From Oikopleura dioica (Eukaryota; Chordata; Appendicularia; Copelata; Oikopleuridae): DNA of 64,000 nt. The position numbers and the translations under genes are program-made. The stretch lies in contig OU015566.1 in NCBI GenBank assembly GCA_907165135.1, forward strand, positions 6,494,157 to 6,558,156, in the 5' to 3' direction. The notes below the pieces were generated by a model. That model searched no databases, was not told where the DNA came from, and was given only the letters and a program-made list of their open reading frames with translations. This document shows positions 1 to 12,990 of the stretch, piece after piece. Positions within the stretch are counted from its first letter, which is position 1; each line of letters starts with the position of its first letter.

Positions 1-1428
1 CAGAAAAGGTCGTCCAACTTCCGGGCGAGCAATAAAAGACATTCAACGAACCTAATTCCATTCTTTGATTCTTTTTTCAAGTGAAAGAAATTCAGATTTA
101 ATACAATTCTAAGCTAGGTTAGGGTATGGTTAACCTGACTTTATCAATAAAATAATTCGACCTTCAAAGCGCCGGAAACGCTCCAAAAATGAATAGATGG
201 ATACATCATTTTCCCTTCCATAGACATTTTCATGACTTTTCATGACTTTCATTTGTGGTTTTTTAGTTTTTTCGTGTTTTCCAATTCAAATCAGGAAATT
301 AAAAGTTATCAGTGGAGCGCCAGACCGATCCAAACCGCCTTGTCATGGGACATTTCACGGCGAATTCGCTACCTCACACCTCCAAAGGCCAGTGTGTCCG
401 GCTCAAGAAAATTTTGCAACTTTCGCGTTTCGCCGATTTTCAACAAGAAACATCCTTTTACAAGAGGCAAAGCCTCTTGTTTAACCCTCTCCCGCAAAAT
501 CACCAAATTCAAAGTCAAAAAATGTCATCCAATCGAATTGGAATCTGACTCAACAAAAAGCCGCGCGCGGCTTTTCAGAATGAAGTTTTCTTTGGCCGAA
601 AAAGAAGAAAGTTGAATTTGGTTCAAAAACTTCAATTTTGCGTCAGTGGGTTAAAAAAGAATCGTTTCAAATTGAATTTAATTTTCGTGTTTTCACAATC
701 AGTTGAGTTTTTTTTTTGTTTATAAGATTTCTATTTAGAATCGTGTTATAAAAAGGGGAAAAAGAGTAAGGTTGTTTCCGGTAAGAAGCGTGGGACTGGG
801 CCTCGGAAGTGACATTTCACGATGCGCTGGCTCAATATGGACCGTTTTGACATTTATGCTTCCTGGTTACTTTGATTCCGCTAAATACGAGAAATAACCG
901 GATGCAAACTATTTTTCTATTTTTCCAAAAGAAAAAGTTTCTTTTCCAAGTTTTTCGATTTTTCTTTGGCAAAAATCAAAAATTTCAAAAAAAGGATGAA
1001 AAGTATTGTTGACCGCTCTCTACCGCTGCCCGAGAAAAAAATCACAGCGGCGGGTCGTTATGATTTCTTCGAGAAATTCCGATTTGAACGGACGACGGAG
1101 CAGGTCATTACCGACTCCGTCGCGTCTGCACCAAGCCAGAACTTAAAAACGAGGGGATGAAGCGGGTGGTTTTAGCCAGTTGGACTAGAAGGGCAACGGA
1201 CGAGCCGGGGCTAAGACAGCCGCCCGCCAGTCTCGCCCGACAGGCTGATGGAATTTCATGCAACAGGGGGGCAATAACTCAGAATGGAAACTGTCACCTC
1301 GCGGACCATAGGTGTCAACTTTATTTCAGCACAACGAAAATGGGGAAAAAGGTAACAAAACAATAGTTAATCGGGTTAAAACATTCGATACAACCCATAT
1401 CATTAATACGAGCCGTAAAAAACGAATA
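1..1428. other. No supported gene
   Basis: AT-rich sequence with several short open frames on both strands. None has convincing splice sites or a recognisable motif. A GC-richer stretch at about 1010-1330 is open on the plus strand, but its translation shows no family signature. I see nothing else I can support. Confidence 0.4.
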
Positions 1429-3047
1429 CAGTGGGTATGGTCAATTTAGCAGCGGTCAAATTAGCAGATTTTGCTCAAAATCGAAAAAATTTTGAAAAAC
1501 CCATATTTTCCCGGAAAAAAAATTTGGCCAATTTTTTTAGAAAAAAAGAAAGATTGAAGCTTGAGCCAGGGCTCCGAATCGCTCGTGAGTTCGCGGGGAG
1601 CGGAGCAGTTTGAACGCGCGCGGTAACGAGAATCTCGTTACCAGAGAGCGCCCTCACGAAATTTCTCGGGAGCGAGTGTTTCAGCCGGTCACCAGAAACG
1701 CCGGGAGCGCACGACCGTCTCGTTACCTCACGGCGAGCCCGCTACCACTCAAAATGGTATAATTAGTATATGAATGAACTTTCATTGGAATCGAAGGACC
1801 CTCGATTTTTGGGAAACTCTTTCAATAAATGCAGATTTTTCTGTGGATTCGAGTGATAACAAAATCTCTTTGATCGAACTATCTTATGGAACACATGCTT
1901 AAGAATTATTCTAAGGTAGGACGATTTTTCACGTCAGTTTTCCGGGTCACCAGCTACTTTTCTTTCGGAAATAACTCGGCAAACATTAAGCTTGGTATTT
2001 CCGGGAATTATTTTGTGTTAATAACCCGGTGTTATTTGCATCTGATTTCGAGTACTGGGTCACGGAAGGCACCCACCGAGATATTGTTGCGTGCTAATAC
2101 TTTTTAGGCTCCCTTTGCAGCGCGTAAAGCACAAGCGGGCCGTCACTTTCACTCAGTTATCTGATGATTGCAAGAAAACAGGAAACTAAATTTTTGTATA
2201 ATATAAAGATAGATGTCTTATCTTCCAATTGAGTAAAAGTTTTTTTACGGTTGGAAGCTAATTGTTTTTCTTTTGACATAGAAGAATTATTAATTGACAA
2301 AAGAAATCAGCATATTTTAAACTATTTGTAGGACAGAAATTCATTAGTTAAAAAATTTTTTTTATTTTGAAAAAAATTATCGATAAAAAAGTTAGTAAAA
2401 AGTCTAACCTATGGAACTTTTTCAAAAATGATCCTTTCAATAATGAAACCTATATCTCACCAGAATCCATCCTAAGTTCTTGTCCAGCGCCATTTTTTAG
2501 GACGGAGCGTGCGGAGGATCTTTGGGCGACCCGCGCAATTTTGCTCCCCAACTCGCCGTGAGCGGCGCTCTTTGGTAACGAGATTCTCGTTACCGCGTGC
2601 GCCCAAACTGCCGCGCTCCCTAGGAACTCACGCGCGATTCAGAGCCCTGGCTTGAGCTTATTTCGTTAGCAGAGGTGGCTAAACTTCTTCTCCTCCCTCA
2701 TCTTTTTGCTCCGCGGCTTCGTGATTATCGTTATTTTGAGCTTGATCTCGATTTCCCGGAACTTATAAATTTGCCGATTAACACGGATGTAATCCAGGTG
2801 ATCTTTGCGAAAGGGTTTTGATAGGCCAGTAGACCAAATAAAGCAATCTTATTGGCTCCCTAACTTTATTATTCGCTCATTTCGTGTCTCGTCCTATCTT
2901 AAATGTTCTTTTTCTTCGTAAGTACCCAATTTGATGATTTGAAAATTCTGTACTCGAAATTCTGAAATTTTCTGAGAAAATGGTCAATTTAGCATATTTT
3001 GTCGAAATCTGCCAAAAAACTACCTGCTAATTTGACCATACCAACTG
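1429..3047. mobile_element. Tc1/mariner-type inverted-repeat transposon, non-autonomous
   Basis: The left end reads CAGTGGGTATGGTCAA and the right end is its inverse, TTGACCATACCAACTG. Both are flanked by TA (1427-1428 and 3048-3049), the target duplication typical of Tc1/mariner elements. Diverged copies of the terminal motif (GTCAATTTAGCA) recur inside each end. A second, inner pair of inverted repeats lies at about 1557-1650 and 2565-2660, each holding a near-perfect palindrome GGTAACGAGA/ATCTCGTTACC. No transposase-like open frame is present, so the copy depends on a partner. It lies in the intron downstream of the PAX3/7 exon. The family call rests on the TA duplication and CAGT termini only. 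Confidence 0.75.
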
Positions 3048-3325
3048 TACTGTAGTAAAGATCTAGTCAACAGTTTCAGACTTTTGTTTATCAATTTTCA
3101 GTCAATGGTCCGGAAACGCATGAATATTCTTCAAAGATGGTTCGATTAAAATTATATTTAATTTTATCTACGTATGAATATTATACCGGTATAATAGTCG
3201 GTCCCTATCACTGAATAATCCTAAAACTTATTCAAAACCAGATCCTCTAGATACTGTACATTGCTGTCAAACGACCTCTTAGCTGCAAAGAGTTGGGATC
3301 ATTTTATCGACCTTTGTTGAGCTTA

Positions 3326-4924
<1,599 letters not shown>

Positions 4925-5042
4925 GTGCGGGGCGCGCGAGGTGGCCCAACTCGTGAAACAGCAAAAGCGCCACCACCGCCACCAAGAAGAGCGAGAGACA
5001 AGCACCGTACCACCACCACCGCCAACGAAAACCGGAAAATGA
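4925..5042 (+). CDS. Candidate terminal exon, product unknown
   Basis: This GC-richer block follows a good acceptor (CCCTATTTTCAG). Entered in phase 2, it reads 38 residues, basic then proline-rich (REVAQLVKQQKRHH, then a PPPPP run), to a TGA. The composition suits a cytoplasmic or nuclear C-terminal tail. A second plus-strand frame runs on to 5125 and the minus strand is also open, so strand and frame are not certain. No upstream exon was identified. Confidence 0.3.
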
Positions 5043-5391
5043 AACGAGTCCAAATCAAGAAATCAAAATTTCATCGCGCTCAGCAAAAAACGCGCAACAC
5101 GAAATCAAAACCAAATCCAAACTGACCCGAGTTTCAAAGGTCCCTCAAAGGAAGCGAAAATATTATAAGATTAATTTCTTCGATTCGATTCTAGTTTGTC
5201 TATTTTAGGCAAAAAAGACGGTAAAGCTAGCATCAAGAATTATTATGATCAAATTATAGTCATCTTAAAAGTCAAGCTTAGCTTATTGGAGACATAGAAG
5301 AGTACAATTTTAACATCGGTTAAAACTCTTTTCCTATCCCTAAATAAAAATCTGAGGAAATTTTTTCCAAAATTTCCTTTGAGAATAAAAA

Positions 5392-5582
5392 AGACATTAT
5401 TAATGTCTATTTATATATTTTTTTTAAACATCTCTTTCCTAAAATTGTCAAATTCCGTACGTGACTATGCTGCAAACAGGTCTTGATCCCAGATGTACGC
5501 AGCATAGTCACGTACAGAATTTGAAAATTTTAGGAAAAAGATGTTTTCAAATAAAATATATAAATAGACATTAATAATGTCT
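5392..5582. repeat. Long palindrome (foldback element)
   Basis: The two arms of about 85 bp are near-perfect inverse copies, with a loop of about 25 nt around 5475-5500. The outermost motif AGACATTATTAATGTCT is itself palindromic. The arms share CCTAAAATT, CGTACGTGACTATGC and the AT-rich TATTTATATATTTT blocks. There is no coding potential. It behaves like a small foldback MITE. I could not define a target duplication. Confidence 0.8.
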
Positions 5583-6424
5583 ACCTTCTCCAATGCCATA
5601 AAAATGCAAAAATGCAACTCGTCAGAAATCAATTTACTGCTCAAAATTGTCGAAATTAATCAACCTTTTGCGAGATTGCATTTTATTGACCTTTGAGAAG
5701 GTGAATATATCCGATTAGCGAATTTCATCCGGTTCCTCAAATTCCACGCTTGGTTTTTTTCTTGAAGGTCATCACGCTTCCTAATCATCAGTTTCTTCAA
5801 ATAAAATACGAGTTGACTTCAGGGCGTCTAAAATCTGCCCTTGACTTTACCGGCAATTTTCTTAATTCTGTGGGAATTTATGACAACCCTTCCGCTTTCA
5901 AGCGCCGAATCAATTTTTCCTTGCTTGTAAGTTTCCTTCTGAAATCTACCACAATTCGGTAATGGACTTAGATTCGATTTTGTCCAAATTTCTTTCAGCG
6001 CCTCGCGCCGAAATGTGATTGGTCACGCTCTTTTCAAGAACGATCGCGGCGCTCGCGAGGTGGCGCCTTTTCCAAACTTGGCCAGCTTCGAGACAATTGT
6101 TAATTGACAAATATTGCGGATTTATTTGAATTGAGTAGCAAATATAAAAATCGAGTGAATATAAAAAGACTTCTAATAGCAGGATAAGCGCTGAGGAGAT
6201 TTCCAGAATAATTTTCGGCAGGGAGTTTCAATGTGTCTCTTTGATACCTAAAAAGTTAAGATTTTCATACACTTTTCGATAGATAGAGAACCATAATTGT
6301 TTGAAAAAACATTTGCTCCTGGTCTTTTTTTTAATTCATGCCATTGGAATTTAAAGTGTAGACGCGTTATACAGTACATCGTAAGCCCGAGTCGTCCCCT
6401 ATGAGTTTTTGTTCAAAGCTTATT
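5583..6424. other. No supported gene
   Basis: One plus-strand frame (5750-5962) is open for 70 codons but shows no motif or splice support. Nothing else is visible. Confidence 0.35.
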
Positions 6425-6428
6425 TTAA

Positions 6429-6769
6429 GGTACCCCCCGTCAGCTTTTTCCTCCGAAAAATTGAAATTTTTGAAAACACCATATTTATGGTTCTTTATGT
6501 GTCCTTAAGGTAAACTTTCTTCAAAAACTTGATAAGACGAAGATTTGACCAAGAAAAATCAATATTTTTGCCAAAATTAGGGCAAATTCTTCAATTTTCG
6601 GCGAAATGCTCAATTTTCAAATGCGATTTTAAGGGTGAAGGAGTCGAGATAGACTCCCAAAAATGAAGCCTCAAAATCGTTTTTGACCCGTGGAATCCAT
6701 TTCCGGGGTGAAAATTTTAAAATTCCGAAATTTGATTTTTCAAAAAAAGCTGACGGGGGGGGGGGGTCC
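6429..6769. mobile_element. piggyBac-type MITE, copy 1
   Basis: It is flanked on both sides by TTAA (6425-6428 and 6770-6773). The left end begins GGTACCCCCCGTCAGC. The right end is the inverse and ends in a run of Gs followed by TCC. The interior is non-coding. It shares blocks such as CCATTTCCGGGGT and CAAAAATGAAGCCTCAAAAT with a second copy at 24043-24377. The TTAA duplications plus GG-C-rich termini point to piggyBac mobilisation (family knowledge). Confidence 0.75.
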
Positions 6770-7236
6770 TTAATAAGAAAGCATAATTTGAAAATAGTAA
6801 TCCTATTTTACTGTTAATAATATTATTTTTATAGGTATTTATCGTTTTTATGGCAAAAATATCAGTCAATAATCTTACCAGCATTGGAAATCCTCGTTCG
6901 CTAAAATATCTGCCTTGGACTACGCTCACAGCTGCGAAAACAAGATTAAAAACTTTCATATTTTTCTTTTCAAGCCTTGAAAAAAGTGGATTTTGTAAAT
7001 TGTGTTTTGTTTGAGTTCTTGCGGCGAAAACCTTATTTTATAGCACCCGACTTCGCAAGCTTTTTAATAATTGATTGGATTTATTAAAATGACCCTCGGC
7101 GCAAGAGGGCCACCAGCGCGCCTCCTTTGCATTTACAGTAGAAGCCAACACTTGTTGTTTGAACACGATACAGCTCCGAATCAAAGATACAGGGGGTAGT
7201 ACAGGAGATCATACAGGTAGAGGGAGATGAGCAGCT

Positions 7237-8056
7237 TCAGTTGGTGTATACATAAGGGTCGTAACGGGCCATTTTCGTGACGAAATCACCGCGGGTGAAG
7301 ACTTTGTGGATAGCAGACTTGAATCTCATCATTCTGAAGTCATTTTTAGGCCGTGTGAAAATAATTGAGTTTTTGTGAATAACGAAGTTAGGCGTAAGAA
7401 TGATTTAATAATCCCAATCTATTCTATGTTTATATCATCAAGTTTTATCGTTATTAAATAAAGCGACCCTTTTTTTAATAAAAAAACAACAAGGGATAGA
7501 AATGGTTAAGAATGATGGCTCTGAAATATTTTTATCAAGCAACGATGAGTTTCGCGAGCTGTTCGAATTGTCTTCGGTCAACTTTTTCGTCGAACTTGCA
7601 TGATAAATTTATTTTTTATTTAGAGTCTACTTGTTTTTCTTGATTTTTTAATCCTAAAAGCCACAATCTCCTCGTTGATTTCCAAAATTCTCACTGTTTC
7701 GTGTACCTCTTTAAATTTGTATTGCACCCCCTATCTGTACAGTTCTTAGGTGAAAATAAACTGAAATCGCTAATTGGTAGCCTTTTCGCATTTGAATCTT
7801 ATAGACAGCTATTCGATTCGATTATTGAGATTCGTGCTAACTCTTATTGACTTACCTCGGGCATTGTCGATATCTTTGAGTTACCAGAGTCGCTATCGCG
7901 TCTTCCAAATCATAAAGCGACTTTGCCAGAAAGATTCTCCTCCTTGTCTCCAACTGTTCTGTGAAAAAGGTTCAATTGCAGGATTTGAACTTGATCTAAT
8001 TGTCGATTTATTATTAACGAAAGCAGAAGAGAATGAATAAGATCATAATTGGCCAT
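7237..8056 (-). CDS. Small three-exon gene, unknown product (86 aa)
   Basis: The model is complement(join(7237..7333, 7856..7953, 7991..8056)), 261 nt, exactly 87 codons. It uses GT-AG introns of 37 and 522 nt. It starts at an ATG with MANYDLIHSLLLS and ends RYDPYVYTN-stop. The donor at the end of exon 2 is a strong GAG|GTAAGTC. The protein is basic, with an N-terminal hydrophobic helix and an Arg-rich middle. I do not recognise the family; a small organelle or membrane-associated protein is possible. Matching phase across all junctions supports the model, but the short length keeps confidence moderate. Confidence 0.45.
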
Positions 8057-8546
8057 TTTGAAAATGAGCAGGGCTTTCAGATTCTAATCGAATATGTCAG
8101 ATTTGAATTTTGATGGTTTTTTTCTAATTGACTTTTTTGCTATTTTAATCGGGTTGATTACGCAAAAGATGCATATTCAATTCAAATTGCATCATGCGAA
8201 ACCATATATAAAGAGGCCGTTTTTGTACTGTATCGACAGTAAGATTGGTGAACCCTATCCTAGAGTGTCGATCTCACAATTGTACGGAATTCCATAAAAA
8301 ATATCGGTGAAAACATCCTGGGCCCGGCTGCAGATCGACTGTACTTTCTATTTTAAGGGGTCGACGGGGATATACGGAATGTGTTAAACACATCAGTACA
8401 TAGTGCCAACACGAGGCTGTTGACATGATAAATGCCCGTACCGTCTACCCGATCCTTATTAATAATTTCCCGCTTGAGTTGAAGTCCTCGAGTGCTCACA
8501 CGAATCTGGAAGTTTAATAAGTCGCAGAATCGATCTACAATCAAGG
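8057..8546. other. Spacer between two minus-strand genes
   Basis: About 490 bp between the 86 aa gene and the EGF/mucin gene. Short frames exist on both strands. No motif, repeat or clear exon was seen. Confidence 0.35.
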
Positions 8547-11051
8547 TCAAAAATGCTGTCTAAAACAAACCATTCTACCTCCAAGAAGATCTTTAAAAGT
8601 CTCCGAATGAGTTGAGTGAGCCAGAACATATTGCATCCACGGATTCAAATCGTCTAAAAGATGCAAAAGTAACAAATTTTGGATCAAATATTCTCCCTGA
8701 ACATATTAAATATACTGACCATTAAAATCTGCCGCATCATTTTGAGTCGCTTTTCTAAGTGCGTTTTGGCAGGTTTCAAGCTCGTTGGTTAGTTTAGAGA
8801 TGAAGATGCTTAGCGCTCCGAATTCTGGACGATGTTGTTCTTCGTTGTTTTCTTTGAAGGTTAATTTTAGAGAGTTGGAAAAAAGGGACCCAAAAGAATA
8901 ATAAAAACAAAGAGTCAATGTAATATTTACCTGCTGAACCGAGGTAAGAGTCTGAATTTATTCCAATAAAGAGGTCTTCCGTTGTTGTTAAAAACTCTTC
9001 GGCTGCTGCAGTAGTCATCGAATCAGTGGTGGAGAAAATGCGAGGGTCAGATGATGTCACAGGAGTAGATACGGTAGTGGTGAGTTGATCCTCCGTTCCA
9101 AATAGAAAATCGCCCAAGCTGAAGTCCGAGAGCCCGTCTAAAATCGGCGAGTCTGTTGTAATGCCACGGTTTAATTCGGAATCCGGCGAATTGGGAGTGA
9201 TCAATAATTCATTATGCAGTGTTACTGTTTCTCGGGTCGAATCAGAATATGGAGTTGTATTTATCTCATCGTTGAAAGAGTTGGAATCAAAAGACGTTGA
9301 GTTCGGGTTGAAATAATCGAGGATTATTTCAGTGGATGCTTGAGCTTCAGTTGTCGTGGTCGTTGTCGTCGATGTGGTTGTTGTTGATACGATTTCGCAG
9401 TTTGCGCCAGCGAACCCATCTTGACAAATGCATTCAATCTCGGCGCCATTATATGTGCAATCGGAATCATTTTCACAAGGAGATGCTGTGCACGGATCAT
9501 CCTGGCAGTCTTTTCCAGAGAATCCATCTGGACAGATGCATTCGTAAACTCCACCATTTTCTGTACAAGTTCCTCCGTTCTCACAAGGCTCGCCAGAGCA
9601 AGGAGTAAGTTGACAGTTTTCTCCAGAAAAGCCATCATCACAGGCGCATTCGTAGCCAGAGCCGATTACTGAGCATGATCCGTGTCCAGAGCAAGGATTT
9701 TGAGAGCACGGTGTTGTCTCGCAATTATCTCCTGAAAAACCCTCCTCACAGGAGCAGCGATAGGATGATCCGAATATTTCACAACTGGCACCATTTAGAC
9801 AAGGACTGTCAGAGCAGGGGGTTGATTCGCATTTCTCCCCGCTAAATCCTTCTGGACAAGAGCATGTAAAATCTGATCCTTCAACAACACACGATCCATT
9901 ATTGACGCAAGGATTTGCAGTACATGGCGTCATTGAGCAATTAGCGCCGCTGAAGCTAGAAGGACAAGTGCATTCAAAAGTGGATCCGTTGACTGAGCAT
10001 TGGCCGTTGTTTTCGCATGGATTGTTTGAGCAAGGGTCAATTTCGCACGTCTCGCCAGAGTATCCAGACGGGCAGGAGCAAGCGCACGAGGTTCCGTTGA
10101 TGGAAGGTAAGCCGGAATTGAGACAGGGGTTGGGATCGCAAGGACTAGGGGTCGTGGTGATCGTTGTGGTTGTAGTTGTTGTGGTGGTGGTAGTTGTCGT
10201 CGTTGTTGTGGTTGTGGTGCTCGTAGTTGTGGTGGTTGTAGTTGTTGTTGTGGTAGACGTGGTTGTGGTAGTAGTAGTTGTTGTAGTCGTAGATGTCGTC
10301 GTAGTTGTGGTACTTGTAGATGTGGTAGTTGTTGTGGTTGTAGTAGAAGTAGAGGTAGTCGTCGTTGAAGATGTAGTTGTTGAGGTTGTTGTGGTAGTGG
10401 ACGTCGTTGTGGTAGAAGTAGTAGTAGACGTAGTCGTTGTTGTCGTAGAGGACGTTGTCGTTGTTACATCTGGAGAAGATTCTGTTGGTTTTGTCTCAGT
10501 TGTTGTATCCACAATGATTTCCTCTTCACACGGACCCAATCTCATTAAATCCGGTAATGGTCCATCAATATTCGTCCATCTAAAAACAGCCATGAATGGG
10601 AAATCAAAATCGAATCAAATATTCAAGTACATTCAAAGGAAAGTGGTATTATCCCATTTGGCTCGTTTTGACTTACCCAGCTTCAGTTGGACAAGCTCCC
10701 GAGTGCGTTCTGGAATATGCAAAGCCACTGTATTCGCCGGGCGTCATTGACACAAACCAGATCTTTGAACGGCAATAGAGGTAAATTCTATCCCCATTAA
10801 AATAAACTGCAGTTCCAGGATCAAAACGAGCGTCAGGAAAATTCGCGATTTCTTCTTCCCGCAAAATGTAAAATTGATTTCTATTTACGAGTTCAAATAA
10901 AACGCTCATCAAGTCTCATAAAAGATTCTCTTGCTAACTCGTTCCTTGAATCTACTGTATCTCTATACAAATTCAGCGTCAGTCGAGGACAGCAATCAAA
11001 TTGCGCCGAGGAAAATCCAAACAATAAGAAGAAAAAATTTGCAGAGCGCAT
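8547..11051 (-). CDS. Secreted Thr-rich mucin-like protein with seven EGF-like domains
   Basis: The model is complement(join(8547..8653, 8720..8851, 8931..10579, 10677..10880, 10969..11051)), 2175 nt, giving 724 aa in frame with GT-AG junctions throughout. Exon 1 encodes a signal peptide (MRSANFFFLLFGFSSA) followed by a CC pair. Exon 2 encodes a Cys-containing domain ending in SGFAYSRTHSGACPTEAG. The large exon holds a Thr-dominated tract of about 130 residues, a typical O-glycosylated mucin stem. It is followed by seven consecutive EGF-like repeats, each with six Cys and a GFSGxxC-type close. A second Ser/Thr-rich stretch and a short helical C-terminus follow. There is no transmembrane segment near the C-terminus, so it is probably extracellular matrix or mucus. 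In a larvacean a role in the secreted house would be a natural guess, but that is inference. Confidence 0.85.
10150..10467 (-). repeat. Thr-codon microsatellite inside the mucin exon
   Basis: About 320 bp of ACN triplets on the coding strand, with varied third bases, encode the Thr tract. On the other strand this reads as an almost pure valine frame, which is a shadow. The third-position variety suggests selection on protein rather than fresh slippage. Confidence 0.85.
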
Positions 11052-11419
11052 TTTTCTCTATTCGACGAAAAAAAACTGAAGTGGCAAAGTTGGAAGGGAT
11101 TCTTTTATAGAGGAAAAAGTGAAAGTGGGTACTTATAATCTGCACTTTTTCCGCGTACTCACCTGGAAAAAGCAAAGGGATGAAAAAGGGCTTCCGGAGT
11201 AATTGGCGACACCGGAGCTGATTCTTCGCGCATGATTTACGCTCTTGCGCTCGGCGTGCTTCAGAGGGGAAGTTGTAAAATAAGTAGCAGGAAAACCGAC
11301 AAATATATATACAGTTAGCACATTTGTACAAAGTGACGACGGGAAATATTCTCAGATATTAATATTTAAGAATATTTTGATATCTAACTATATATACAAG
11401 TGCAGCTTATGGAAATTTA

Positions 11420-12403
11420 TTACAGACAGGTCCTTTTGCAAGATGGACCTTCGCTACTAGCCCTCCTCTTTCTCAAAGAGCTCATACTCTCTTCCTGTTC
11501 TTCTACAGAAACCTCGTTAGATTGATCGTCTGGTTCAGAATGTTGATTGTTATCGTTGTTGTCTTCGGGCATTCGAAATTTGAATCCAAAGCCAAGATAA
11601 CTTTAAAATAAATCATAATTCAGGTTTTTTTGAAACAATTACTGATACCAGTATCGAGAAAGAACGTCGTTTGTGATCCCCCAATCAAGGGTTTCTTTGA
11701 GAAACTTCGGAGTCTCTTCGAATCCAACCAAGAATGGTTGTTCTCGAACTTGCTGCATCAATTCTTCATCACGCCAATTTTCAGGAAACTTTAAATCAAA
11801 AATTTTTAATTCCGCGATTTGTTACCTGATAAGTGTTGTACTGAATTCTCGAAGCAAATCCTGCCTTTTCATCGACATCTCTTTCCTCTGCAGACATCTT
11901 TCTTTTGAATCTAATTTTGACAAAGTTGGTTCGCACTCGGAGTTCCTTGATCAGCTTGTCGCATTCTTTTTTGAGTTTCTGATATCTCTCGCACTTCTCA
12001 TCGATCAAATTGACTTTGATTTGCATTTTTACGGTAAAATTCACCAGTTTCATTTGTTTAGCTCTGCGCAAAACTTCACGTAAAGCCACATATTTCAATT
12101 CTTGATACTTGGTGTCTTTGGGTGAATGGTCAGCTGTTATTCCAGTAACAGGGACCTAGTTAAAGAATGAAAAAAAAAACCTTATGGAAGCTGTTAATTT
12201 TCTACCATTACAGTTTCCTGGCCGGGAAACTTGAATGCAAATCCTCTGCATCTAACATCCTTGTTCTCAGGATCCCGATGATTTGTTGAAACGGAGTGCA
12301 CGTACACTGTCTGACCTCTTAGATTTGTCTTACCATCGTCTGGCTTAAGATTGACAAAGAACTGGGTCATAAGCATTTGTCCTTTCTTTGCAATTCCTCC
12401 CAT
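11420..12403 (-). CDS. Four-exon gene, unknown product (282 aa)
   Basis: The model is complement(join(11420..11600, 11649..11788, 11826..12155, 12206..12403)), 849 nt, exactly 283 codons. It uses GT-AG introns of 50, 37 and 48 nt. The start chosen is MGGIAKKGQ. An ATG further upstream is in frame, but a TATAAAA motif at about 12440 on this strand lies between them, so the downstream start is preferred. The protein has a basic N-terminus, a Lys-rich helical middle, a WRDEELMQQV segment and an acidic then Arg/Lys-rich tail (LRKRRASS), which suggests a nuclear protein. I do not recognise the family. Its 5' end lies about 100 bp from the left LTR of element 1, which may now affect its promoter. 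Confidence 0.75.
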
Positions 12404-12650
12404 TTTCTCTTTTTTAGACAGTAAGGAAAAACTTCCGGTTTTATAGGCGGATCTCCGGCACAGCATGCGACTGTGTCTACGAAAGGAGAACAGAATACCC
12501 TTGTTATAGTATGACTATAACGTATGACTGTTTTACTACATAGTATTTCTGCTACTGATCACTGTACGCGCCCAACGCGCGGCGACCTTTCCCTTTTCCC
12601 TTTTTGTTATTAATTATTCACTGCACCACCAATAATTTCGGCTGCTCCGC

Positions 12651-12762
12651 CGATATTCTCGCGCGGCGCTCCGATATTCTCGGAAGGGCCGAGAATATCC
12701 GCGGACGCTCTCCCGATATTCTTGGGCGCTGCTCTGATATTCTCGGATAAGCCGAGAATATC
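12651..12762 (+). promoter_or_regulatory. U3 cluster of GATATTCTCGG inverted repeats
   Basis: Four forward copies of GATATTCTCGG or close variants (about 12652, 12672, 12715 and 12736) and two inverse copies CCGAGAATATC (about 12689 and 12752) lie just upstream of the TATA box. Two forward/inverse pairs form hairpins with loops of 5-7 nt. Such arrays are typical binding sites for a dimeric regulator. The regulator is unknown. Confidence 0.7.
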
Positions 12763-12780
12763 CTCGTAGAAAAGTGACCA

Positions 12781-12790
12781 CTATATAAGG
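12781..12790 (+). promoter_or_regulatory. TATA box of element 1 LTR
   Basis: CTATATAAGG, downstream of the U3 repeat cluster and about 110 bp before AATAAA. It is the likely core promoter for genomic RNA. Confidence 0.65.
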
Positions 12791-12976
12791 ACGACACCCT
12801 CCATCAAATCAGTAACGTTCTCAGGGGTCACTTTGAGCAAGACATACGGCTTTATGCCTAGAGATTACTGTACTGAGACTGTACTAGCGCTGGTCGCAGA
12901 ATAAATCGGAAACGCTTATTAGCTTTTTATTACAATTGTAGTGTGTCTTTATTTCACGCAAGCCATACTACAACAT

Positions 12977-12990
12977 TGGTGTCAGAAGTA
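12977..12990 (+). other. Primer binding site, probably tRNA-Leu
   Basis: TGGTGTCAGAAGT begins one base after the LTR. It is complementary to a tRNA 3' end reading ACTTCTGACACCA, the form usual for some tRNA-Leu species. The position is right for minus-strand priming; the tRNA identity is from memory of the family. Confidence 0.6.

Larger units (their letters stand above)
12502..12975 (+). repeat. 5' LTR of element 1
   Basis: 474 bp, TG...CA, identical by eye to 21810-22283. It holds an inverted-repeat cluster (12651-12762), a TATA box (CTATATAAGG at 12781-12790) and AATAAA at about 12900. Confidence 0.95.

Noticed and set aside
232-615. 127-codon plus-strand frame near the left end
   Set aside because: Overlapped by two other open frames of similar quality, with no motif or splice site.
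9902-10750. 282-codon plus-strand frame with a long valine run
   Set aside because: It is the reverse strand of the Thr-coding tract and EGF repeats of the minus-strand gene.
12651-12762. LTR repeats considered as heat-shock elements
   Set aside because: The TTC and GAA blocks are spaced three bases apart, not two, and the shared unit is GATATTCTCGG.
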